Below are positions 51,158-57,802 of a DNA stretch of 64,000 nt, piece after piece. The stretch is from a bacterium SCSIO 12643 (GTDB lineage: Bacteria; Bacteroidota; Bacteroidia; Flavobacteriales_G; Salibacteraceae), in assembly GCA_024398135.1 (NCBI GenBank), contig CP073750.1, forward strand, positions 2,356,001 to 2,420,000. Direction: 5' to 3'. Under the pieces are notes generated by a model. It did not search any database and had not been told where the DNA came from. It saw only the letters and a list, made by a program, of their open reading frames with translations. A program made the translations under genes and the position numbers. Position 1 is the stretch's first letter. Each line of letters starts with the position of its first letter.

Positions 51158-53792
51158 TTTATTAGGTAGTTTGTTTTTTCTTATCTTATGGGTTTCACCT
51201 TATATTCTTAAGGGGCAAATCAGCAATGCAAATAATTCCAGTATTGAAATTGATTACTCGACCCCTAAAAAATACGTGTTAGGAGGTATCGCTATTACCG
51301 GAACAAAAGTATTAGATCCTAATGCATTGGTGCTATTAACGGGTTTGACTGTAGGTTCCGAAATTAATATTCCGGGAGATAAGGTTTCTGGTGCAATCAA
51401 AAATTTATGGAAGCAAGGACTTTTCTCAGATATTTCTATTTCTGTTCAACGTGTAGTTGGGAATAAAATCTATTTGGAGTTCGCGATCACTGAGCAACCG
51501 AGACTTTCACGGTTCAAACTGAATGGCGTTTCAAAAGGTGAAGCGGATGATATTCGTGAGGATATTAACTTATATAGAGAAAGAATTGTTACTAATAATC
51601 TAATTGTATCTACTAAGGCTAAGATTAGAAGGTTTTACGTAGATAAAGGTTTTTATCATGCTAAAGTAGATATAGTCCAAAAGAACGATACTTTATTCCC
51701 GAATCATCAGATGATGATTATCAACGTGGAAAAGAATAGTAAGGTGAAAATTGAGGACATTGTATTTCATGGAAATACGCAGTTTTCGGATGTGAAATTG
51801 GAACGTTCATTTAAAGAAACGAAAGAAAAAAATAGATTGCGTCCTCTTGAAGATTTTGATGTTTTACTTGGGGATTTGGCAAAAGCAGTTTGGAAACAGA
51901 AAAGTGATACCATTATGCCGATGTTGGTCGGACACTTTTCGAATAAAATTAAGCCAAGAGTATTCAAGAAATCTAAGTTTATAAGATCGCAATACGATAG
52001 TGACAAGCTGTTGTTAATTCAAAAATATAAGGAAGCAGGTTATAGAGATATTAAGGTTGTTACGGATACAATTACGTCACTTGGTGATGAAGATTTACAA
52101 ATTGATGTATATATAGAAGAAGGGAATCAATATTTCTTTAGAGATATTAAGTGGTTAGGGAATGAAAAATATACGTCAGAACAACTTACAAAGATTCTGG
52201 GGATAAAGAAGGGTGACATATACAACACCGCATTATTGGAGCAAAGGTTGTTTATGAATCCATCAGGATTGGATGTGAGTTCACAATATATGGATGATGG
52301 ATATTTATTCTTCCAGGTGACTCCGACTGAAATAAGTGTGGTAGATGATTCAATTGACATTGAAATAAAAATCTATGAAGGTGCACAGGCAAGAATTAAT
52401 AAAATATTTATTACTGGAAACACAAAGACCAGTGAGCATGTAATTCGTAGAGAAATCAGAACAAAACCCGGAGATTTATTTAGTCGTTCTGACATCATGA
52501 GAACACAGCGTGAACTATCTATTTTAGGGTTTCTGGATCCGGAAAAGATGAATGTGATTCCAAAGCCTAACCCGGTAGATGGAACGGTTGATATTGAATA
52601 TGTCGTAGGAGAAAAACCCTCAGATCAAATCGAGCTATCTGGTGGTTACGGTGGTTTTTCTTTAATTGGTACATTAGGGCTGACTTTTAATAATTTTTCT
52701 ACAAAGAATTTCTTTAATAAAAAAGCATGGACACCGTTACCTTCAGGAGATGGGCAAAGGTTGAGTTTAAGAGGGCAAACAAGTGGGCCGATTTATAACT
52801 CCATTAACTTTTCTTTTACAGAACCATGGTTAGGAGGTAAGAAGCCAAATTCATTTACATTTTCAACTTATTACACACATCAGGCGCAAGGTTCTCGAAC
52901 AGCAATCGATAGTGAAACCGGGGCAGTTGTGGATAACCCATTATACAGATCTATGGGGACCTATGGAATTACGATTGGGTTAGGAAAAAGATTAAAATGG
53001 CCTGATGATCATTTTCAATATTATCAAGCGATTTCATACCAGTATTATGATGTGAATAATTGGCCAGCGTTTCAGGGGTTTTCTAAGGGATATGCAAACA
53101 ATATTTTTTATAGAGGAGTTTTAACACGAAGCTCATTGGACGATTTGAATTTCCCAAAATCTGGATCTAAGATTACATTATCAGGACAGTTTACCCCACC
53201 ATATTCGTGGTTTAACAATAAGGATTATGCAAACTTAAGTACGGAGGAAAAATTCAAATTTGTAGAATACAACAAATGGAAGTTTACAGCGGCCTGGTAT
53301 AATAATTTCGTAGATAAGTTTGTAATCTATGCTAAAGTTGGATTTGGAGGTTTATTTACATACACCCCGGAAGTAGGAACAGCGCCATTTGAAAGGTTTT
53401 ATTTAGGAGGATCAGGATTGTCAGGTTTCCAGTTGGACGCCAGAGAGGTAATTGCGCTACGTGGATATGATGATTTATCGTTGTCTCCAACAACGGGGGC
53501 GCCATTTGTAACCAAGTATACTGCTGAAGTGAGATACCCTTTTTCTACGAATCCGAGTGCTATGGTTTACGGGTTAGTTTTTGCTGAAATGGGAAATACT
53601 TTTAATAATCTAGAAACGTTTAACCCTTTTAATAATTATAGATCCGCTGGTGTCGGAGTTAAAGTGTTTTTACCTATGTTTGGTCTGTTAGGGCTTGACT
53701 GGGGATATCGTTTAGATGATGTTCCTGGAAGAGCGAATATGCAACGATCTCAAGTTCACTTTTCCATCGGTGCGAATCTTGGAGAACTTTAA
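51144..53792 (+). CDS. bamA: Outer-membrane protein assembly factor BamA
   Basis: About 882 aa. A signal sequence (LLGSLFFLILWVSPYILKGQ) is followed by five POTRA domains (about 40-450, as in ITEQPRLSRFKLNGVSKGEA and INKIFITGNTKTSEHVIRRE) and the Omp85 barrel with ALRGYDDLSLSP (VRGF-type loop) and GLDWGYRLDD near the end. It inserts beta-barrel proteins into the outer membrane. The frame opens at a TTG at 51102; there is no ATG, and the GTG at 51144 just before the hydrophobic signal is the most likely start. The last residue is Leu, not the usual Phe. Confidence 0.93.
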   Translation: MNRYSLLGSLFFLILWVSPYILKGQISNANNSSIEIDYSTPKKYVLGGIAITGTKVLDPNALVLLTGLTVGSEINIPGDKVSGAIKNLWKQGLFSDISISVQRVVGNKIYLEFAITEQPRLSRFKLNGVSKGEADDIREDINLYRERIVTNNLIVSTKAKIRRFYVDKGFYHAKVDIVQKNDTLFPNHQMMIINVEKNSKVKIEDIVFHGNTQFSDVKLERSFKETKEKNRLRPLEDFDVLLGDLAKAVWKQKSDTIMPMLVGHFSNKIKPRVFKKSKFIRSQYDSDKLLLIQKYKEAGYRDIKVVTDTITSLGDEDLQIDVYIEEGNQYFFRDIKWLGNEKYTSEQLTKILGIKKGDIYNTALLEQRLFMNPSGLDVSSQYMDDGYLFFQVTPTEISVVDDSIDIEIKIYEGAQARINKIFITGNTKTSEHVIRREIRTKPGDLFSRSDIMRTQRELSILGFLDPEKMNVIPKPNPVDGTVDIEYVVGEKPSDQIELSGGYGGFSLIGTLGLTFNNFSTKNFFNKKAWTPLPSGDGQRLSLRGQTSGPIYNSINFSFTEPWLGGKKPNSFTFSTYYTHQAQGSRTAIDSETGAVVDNPLYRSMGTYGITIGLGKRLKWPDDHFQYYQAISYQYYDVNNWPAFQGFSKGYANNIFYRGVLTRSSLDDLNFPKSGSKITLSGQFTPPYSWFNNKDYANLSTEEKFKFVEYNKWKFTAAWYNNFVDKFVIYAKVGFGGLFTYTPEVGTAPFERFYLGGSGLSGFQLDAREVIALRGYDDLSLSPTTGAPFVTKYTAEVRYPFSTNPSAMVYGLVFAEMGNTFNNLETFNPFNNYRSAGVGVKVFLPMFGLLGLDWGYRLDDVPGRANMQRSQVHFSIGANLGEL

Positions 53793-53803
53793 AATTTAAG
53801 ATT

Positions 53804-54325
53804 ATGTTAAAAAACTTCCTAATTATCGTAATGCTATTTGCGGCACCTTCTTTGTTTGCTCAGCGTTATGCTTATGTTGACTCAAAATATATTCTTGAGA
53901 ATATGGATGAGTACAAAGAAGCACAGTTAGAGATAGATGCTATGAGTAAAAGGTGGCAGGAAACCATTGAAGCTAAAATGGCTGAATTGGATAGAATGCG
54001 AAGAGCTTATGAGGCAGAAAAGATTTTATTGACAGATGAATTAAAAAAGCAAAGAGAACAAGAGATAAAAGATAAGGAACAGGAAATTAGAGATTATCAG
54101 AGGGCAAAGTTTGGCGTGAATGGAGAGTTGTTTAAAAAGCGTCAGGAATTAATTCAGCCTTTGCAAGATGATATTTTTAATGCCATTAAGGAATTAGCAA
54201 AAGAAAGGAGTTACGCATTGATTTTTGATAAAGGGACAAATACGAATATACTATTTGCAGATCCCAAGTATGATAAAAGTGATGTGATACTCAAAAAATT
54301 AGGATATTCGGCTGGCGATAAATAA
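53804..54325 (+). CDS. OmpH/Skp family periplasmic chaperone (first copy)
   Basis: 173 aa. It has a signal peptide (to LFAQRY), then RYAYVDSKYILENMDEYKEA, a long charged coiled coil (about 40-130) and a C-terminal YALIFDKGTNTNILFADP. This is the tentacle-like Skp/OmpH architecture that guards unfolded outer-membrane proteins on their way to BamA. It follows bamA by 11 bases, so supply and assembly are linked. Confidence 0.9.
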   Translation: MLKNFLIIVMLFAAPSLFAQRYAYVDSKYILENMDEYKEAQLEIDAMSKRWQETIEAKMAELDRMRRAYEAEKILLTDELKKQREQEIKDKEQEIRDYQRAKFGVNGELFKKRQELIQPLQDDIFNAIKELAKERSYALIFDKGTNTNILFADPKYDKSDVILKKLGYSAGDK

Positions 54326-54370
54326 TATTGCAGCCCTTAGGTTTAAAAGAGATAACAAATAACTAGAATA

Positions 54371-54880
54371 ATGAGAAAGATTTTATTAGCCGTAGCAATT
54401 GTTTTAAGTGTTGTAAGCGTTTCATTTGCGCAGTCCACTAATAAATTTGGACATATTAACTCGCAAGAATTGATGAGTTTAATGCCGGAAAGCCAAACGA
54501 TTCGTACGGAGTTGGAAGCTTATGCTAAACAATTGGAAACACAAATGCAGGCGATGGCCACAGAATATCAGTCTAAAATGACAGAATATCAAACCAATGA
54601 GGCAACTTGGTCTGCATTAATAAAAGATTCTAAGGCAAAAGAAATCGCTGATTTGGAACGTAGAATTACTGAGTTCCAACAAAATGCGCAACAAGATCTT
54701 TCAGCTAAAGAGCAAAGCTTAATTGAGCCGGTAATTAAAAAAGCGCAGGATGCTATTGATGCTGTAGCTAAAGCTAATGGGTATACTTATGTGTTTGATA
54801 CAAGTGTTGGCTCAGTAATTGTTTACCCTGAAGGAGACGATATAATGGCCTTGGTCAAAAAGCATTTAGGAATTCAATAA
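54371..54880 (+). CDS. OmpH/Skp family periplasmic chaperone (second copy)
   Basis: 169 aa. It has a signal peptide (to VSFAQST), then KFGHINSQELMSLMPESQTI, a coiled coil rich in Gln/Glu/Lys (about 45-120) and YTYVFDTSVGSVIVYPEGDD at the end. It is a paralogue of the preceding gene, shifted in the length of its coil. A hairpin terminator follows and ends the bamA-ompH-ompH unit. Confidence 0.9.
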   Translation: MRKILLAVAIVLSVVSVSFAQSTNKFGHINSQELMSLMPESQTIRTELEAYAKQLETQMQAMATEYQSKMTEYQTNEATWSALIKDSKAKEIADLERRITEFQQNAQQDLSAKEQSLIEPVIKKAQDAIDAVAKANGYTYVFDTSVGSVIVYPEGDDIMALVKKHLGIQ

Positions 54881-54886
54881 AAAACT

Positions 54887-54911
54887 AAGCATCCTTTTGG
54901 ATGCTTTTTTT
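54887..54911 (+). terminator. Terminator ending at the murI start codon
   Basis: AAGCATCC pairs with GGATGCTT across a TTTT loop; the T run ends on the base before the murI ATG (54912). Confidence 0.85.
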
Positions 54912-55721
54912 ATGTCTAATAAACAAGCAATAGGTTTTTTTGATAGTGGTGTTGGAGGTTTAACCATCTGGAATGAGGTGGTGAAGATTTTACCTTACGA
55001 AAACACCATTTATATTGCGGATAGCAGAAATGCCCCGTATGGGACTAAGTCTCAAAAAGAGATACAGGATTTAAGTATTTCCAATGCCGAAAAACTTATT
55101 GATTTAGGTGCAAAATTAATTGTTGTCGCATGTAATACAGCAACAACGCAATCCATTGATGTGTTACGTAATAGGTTTGATATTCCGTTTATTGGGATTG
55201 AACCAGCCATTAAGCCAGCAGCCCAGTTGTCTAAAACAAGAACAATAGGGGTCTTAGCCACTCATGGAACATTGGAAAGCGAACATTTCCACAGGACAAA
55301 AGATAGGTTCACATCAGATGTTAATGTGTATACACAAGTTGGAGAGGGACTAGTTGATGCGATTGAAAGAGGGTATTTAAATACGGATTATTTAGACGTT
55401 ATTTTAAGAAGGCATTTAGATGTGTTAAATGAAAAACCAATGGATTATTTGGTTTTGGGATGTACTCATTACCCTTTGTTAATTCCAAGCATAAAAAGAA
55501 TTTTGGGAGATGGCATAAAGATCATCGACTCAGGTGAGGCGGTCGCTAAACAAACCGAAAAGGTATTACGTGAACAAAACTTAATTAGTGAAGTAGAAAG
55601 TTTAGGAAAGCATCAATTATATACCACCGGAGAGATTCCTATTTTGAAAACCATAACATCAGAACTGGGTTATGATGACAATCCGGAGATTTGTTTCTCT
55701 TCTTTATACCAGTCGGAATAG
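54912..55721 (+). CDS. murI: Glutamate racemase
   Basis: About 269 aa. It makes D-glutamate for peptidoglycan. Catalytic acid/base residues lie in GFFDSGVGGLT, VVACNTATTQS (first Cys) and LVLGCTHYPLL (second Cys). The frame extends to a TTG at 54897 inside the terminator stem; the ATG at 54912 gives the normal N-terminus MSNKQAIGFFDSG. Its last 52 bases overlap, tail to tail, the gamma-carbonic anhydrase gene. Confidence 0.94.
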   Translation: MSNKQAIGFFDSGVGGLTIWNEVVKILPYENTIYIADSRNAPYGTKSQKEIQDLSISNAEKLIDLGAKLIVVACNTATTQSIDVLRNRFDIPFIGIEPAIKPAAQLSKTRTIGVLATHGTLESEHFHRTKDRFTSDVNVYTQVGEGLVDAIERGYLNTDYLDVILRRHLDVLNEKPMDYLVLGCTHYPLLIPSIKRILGDGIKIIDSGEAVAKQTEKVLREQNLISEVESLGKHQLYTTGEIPILKTITSELGYDDNPEICFSSLYQSE

Positions 55722-56212
55722 AACAGATAGTTATTTGCAATTCGTTCAATTTCTCCTTGCAAAAGCGCTTCACTTAGGTCTTTAACTTTTTTAGCAGGAA
55801 CCCCTGCCCATACTGTTCCAGAAGGGATATGAGTTCCTTGCAATACAACCGCTCCAGCAGCTATAATTACATTGCTTTCGATAACAACATCGTCCATCAC
55901 AATTGCGCCCATTCCCACTAATACATTTGATTTGATATGGCAACCATGAATTAACGTATTGTGCCCCACTGAAACATTGTCTTCAAGAACGGTAGGTGAT
56001 TTTTGATAAGTGCAATGTAGAACAGCTCCATCTTGAATATTAACCTTATTACCTATTTCGATGGAGTTGACATCCCCTCGAATGACGGCATTAAACCAAA
56101 TGCTACAATCATCACCTGTTTTAACATCACCAATTATTGTTGCGTTTTCAGAGAGATAAACATTTTTTCCAAATTGAGGGGTTTTGTTTCGTACCGTCTT
56201 GATAAGTGCCAT
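55670..56212 (-). CDS. Gamma-class carbonic anhydrase-like hexapeptide protein
   Basis: 180 aa left-handed beta-helix of hexapeptide repeats (IIGDVKTGDDCSIWFNAVIR, IEIGNKVNIQDGAVLH, NVLVGMGAIVMDDVVIE). The three zinc histidines are placed as in the family: LHCTYQ, SVGHNTL and IHGCHI. It may hydrate CO2 or be an acyltransferase-like relative (YrdA type). The ATG at 56212 is served by TACCTTTG at 56242-56235. Its C-terminal 17 codons lie over the end of murI. Confidence 0.9.
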   Translation of the reverse strand: MALIKTVRNKTPQFGKNVYLSENATIIGDVKTGDDCSIWFNAVIRGDVNSIEIGNKVNIQDGAVLHCTYQKSPTVLEDNVSVGHNTLIHGCHIKSNVLVGMGAIVMDDVVIESNVIIAAGAVVLQGTHIPSGTVWAGVPAKKVKDLSEALLQGEIERIANNYLFYSDWYKEEKQISGLSS

Positions 56213-56234
56213 GCTTCGTTTTTTTAAAGGAAGG

Positions 56235-56242
56235 CAAAGGTA
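56235..56242 (-). promoter_or_regulatory. -7 promoter element of the gamma-carbonic anhydrase gene
   Basis: TACCTTTG on the minus strand, 22 bases before the ATG; no TTG box at normal spacing. Confidence 0.5.
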
Positions 56243-56313
56243 TATTATACTTAATTATGAATGAATTAATATCTCAAATAAGGAATCACTAAAAGTAACA
56301 TGGATAAATAAGC

Positions 56314-56321
56314 TAATTTTG
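56314..56321 (+). promoter_or_regulatory. -7 promoter element of the Nfu gene
   Basis: TAATTTTG, 17 bases before the ATG at 56339. Confidence 0.45.
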
Positions 56322-56338
56322 CGGCTTAAAATTAGAAC

Positions 56339-56941
56339 ATGAAAACACCAATATCGATATATGCAGAGATGACACCAAATCCAAAAGCAATGAAGTTTGT
56401 TGCGAATATGCCTTTGTTGGAGGATGGTGTGTTTGAATATGAATCGGCAAATGATGCGACAAACTCACCGTTGGCAAAGGTGTTGTTTACATTTCCTTTT
56501 GTACAATCAGTAATGATCTCTTTTAATTTTGTAACCATAACAATTGTTCCGAGTCTGGAGTGGGATGATGTTGTGATGGAGGTCAGAGAATATCTTACAA
56601 ATTATTTGCAAGCGGGTCAACCAATAATGGATGAAAATGTAGTGGTAGAGGTTGAGGAAAAAGTAGTGGAAAAAGAAGCGGAATTTACACCCTTACCTAA
56701 GCCAGGGGAAGTACGTGATATTGATAAGAAGATTAAGCATATTTTGAGAGAGTATGTGAGTCCGGCTGTTGAAAATGATGGAGGAGCAATTAGTTTTGAA
56801 TCATTTGAAGATGGTGAATTAAAAGTGAAATTAAGTGGAGCCTGTAATGGGTGTCCTTCTTCAAATCAAACATTACAATATGGAATACAGAATATTTTCG
56901 AAAAACTATTACCTCAGGTTAAGAAAGTTTCTTCAGTATAA
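56339..56941 (+). CDS. Nfu-type iron-sulfur cluster carrier
   Basis: 200 aa. The N-terminal Nfu_N domain (AEMTPNPKAMKFVANMPLL, about 8-90) and the C-terminal NifU domain (about 120-200) are joined by an acidic linker. The cluster-binding pair is CNGCPSSNQTLQYGI (CxxC). It carries 4Fe-4S clusters to target proteins. A lipoprotein gene overlaps its 3' end in another frame. Confidence 0.92.
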   Translation: MKTPISIYAEMTPNPKAMKFVANMPLLEDGVFEYESANDATNSPLAKVLFTFPFVQSVMISFNFVTITIVPSLEWDDVVMEVREYLTNYLQAGQPIMDENVVVEVEEKVVEKEAEFTPLPKPGEVRDIDKKIKHILREYVSPAVENDGGAISFESFEDGELKVKLSGACNGCPSSNQTLQYGIQNIFEKLLPQVKKVSSV

Positions 56942-57392
56942 TTCAGGGAATCTTGCCTTGATAATTATTCTACTTTTGGTAGGAAGCTGCACCGAAAAAA
57001 AGAAAGAAAGTGCGGTTGTAGTTCCAAAAAATGTCTCACGAAAAGTTTTAGAATTCCATAAAAATGGGAAGCCCAAAGTGGTAGAATTGTATTCTTCAGA
57101 AAATGGGAAAAAGGTGATTGTGGGATTGGAAGAATTATATGAAGAAGGACAGATCAAAATAAAGGGTGATTATAATGAGAAATACCAAAGACAAGGTGTT
57201 TGGAAGTCCTATTATATGGATGGTACCGAATGGAGTATCGGAGTTTATGAGAATGGGGTAGAAAATGGAGAGAAGAAAGTTTGGTATCCAAATGGGAAAT
57301 TAAGATATCAGGGAGAAATCAAAAATGGGAAACCGGTAGGTACCTGGACATTTTGGGATGATCAAGGAGTAAAAACAGAAAAAGAGTATTAG
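56880..57392 (+). CDS. MORN-repeat lipoprotein (YwqK-like)
   Basis: About 170 aa. An N-terminal basic stretch and hydrophobic run end in a lipobox (LLVGSCTE). The body has MORN-type repeats: GVWKSYYMDGTEWSIGVYEN, GEKKVWYPNGKLRYQGEI, GTWTFWDDQGVK. Such proteins are often labelled YwqK-family antitoxin components, but no toxin is nearby and a membrane-surface role is as likely. The frame is open from 56835. The ATG at 56880 (within the Nfu gene) is the best guess; a TTG nearer the lipobox would avoid the 62-base overlap. Confidence 0.7.
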   Translation: MEYRIFSKNYYLRLRKFLQYNSGNLALIIILLLVGSCTEKKKESAVVVPKNVSRKVLEFHKNGKPKVVELYSSENGKKVIVGLEELYEEGQIKIKGDYNEKYQRQGVWKSYYMDGTEWSIGVYENGVENGEKKVWYPNGKLRYQGEIKNGKPVGTWTFWDDQGVKTEKEY

Positions 57393-57395
57393 AAA

Positions 57396-57427
57396 TAAAA
57401 AAAGGTTCGCTCCCCAGCGAACCTTTT
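57396..57427. terminator. Bidirectional terminator hairpin
   Basis: AAAAGGTTCGCT and AGCGAACCTTTT form a 12-bp stem around CCCC. The A run at its left edge gives a stronger T run on the minus strand than on the plus strand, so it may also end leftward transcription from the intergenic region. Confidence 0.88.
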
Positions 57428-57511
57428 ATATGAGTAGTTATTTTGTAACTACTGCACTACCACCACTCTACGTGTTTCGTTTGTTGGTGCGAGACCAACC
57501 AGTTTGTTTAC

Positions 57512-57536
57512 GGTAGTGCATGTACTACATTTTTTT
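57512..57536 (+). terminator. Possible plus-strand terminator inside the structured region
   Basis: GTAGTG-CATG-TACTAC (one G-T pair) followed by A and a T run. It competes with the longer pairing of 57453-57461 to 57512-57520. Confidence 0.5.
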
Positions 57537-57687
57537 GCAGTTAAGACTAAAATTATTTTTTCAAATAATCCTAAACCGTAAAGTGGTTAGTGTAAATTTT
57601 AGTAAGTGTGTTTTGTTTACGGAACAATATTAAGGCAAAATCTTCTTGTGAGAAAACTTTAAAACTGATATTGGGATTAAAAATAGC

Positions 57688-57719
57688 CAAAAATATTGTT
57701 TTCTAAACAGGTTGACAAA
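57688..57719 (-). promoter_or_regulatory. Possible minus-strand promoter in the intergenic region
   Basis: On the minus strand TTTG (57719-57716), a 20-base spacer and TATTTTTG (57695-57688). A transcript from here would run about 285 bases to the hairpin at 57427-57396. Confidence 0.35.
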
Positions 57720-57789
57720 ATAGTTAAAATTTAGCGATTGAATTATATATCAATTGTGATTTGAAATAAGGAATACAACAATTCAATTG

Positions 57790-57797
57790 TATTTTTG
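57790..57797 (+). promoter_or_regulatory. -7 promoter element of dnaG
   Basis: TATTTTTG ends 5 bases before the GTG start of dnaG, which implies an almost leaderless mRNA. No TTG box is found at normal spacing. Confidence 0.4.
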
Positions 57798-57802
57798 AGC
57801 TT

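Larger units (their letters stand above)
57428..57802. ncRNA. Structured non-coding region upstream of dnaG (possible small RNA)
   Basis: About 375 bases without a gene. Pairings seen: GTAGTTA/TAACTAC (57434-57452), TGCACTACC (57453-57461) with GGTAGTGCA (57512-57520), GTTGGT/ACCAAC (57483-57499), and GTAGTG/TACTAC (57513-57528) followed by seven T residues. The second and fourth pairings exclude each other. An 11-base repeat TTTGTTTACGG occurs at 57503 and 57612. It does not look like tmRNA, RNase P RNA or the signal recognition RNA. Strand and function are unknown. Confidence 0.35.

Noticed and set aside
56880-57392. Toxin-antitoxin system suggested by the YwqK-like MORN protein
   Set aside because: No toxin-like gene is adjacent and the protein has a lipobox, which fits a surface protein better than an antitoxin.
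57428-57540. Idea that the hairpins upstream of dnaG are tmRNA, RNase P RNA or 4.5S RNA
   Set aside because: No tRNA-like end with CCA, no RNase P core sequence and no signal recognition particle GNRA/asymmetric-loop region can be seen.
48418-57726. Identical 15-base stretch TTGACAAAATAGTTA before the DUF6089 gene and before dnaG
   Set aside because: A match of this length between two AT-rich gaps is expected by chance in 64 kb, and the flanks do not match.
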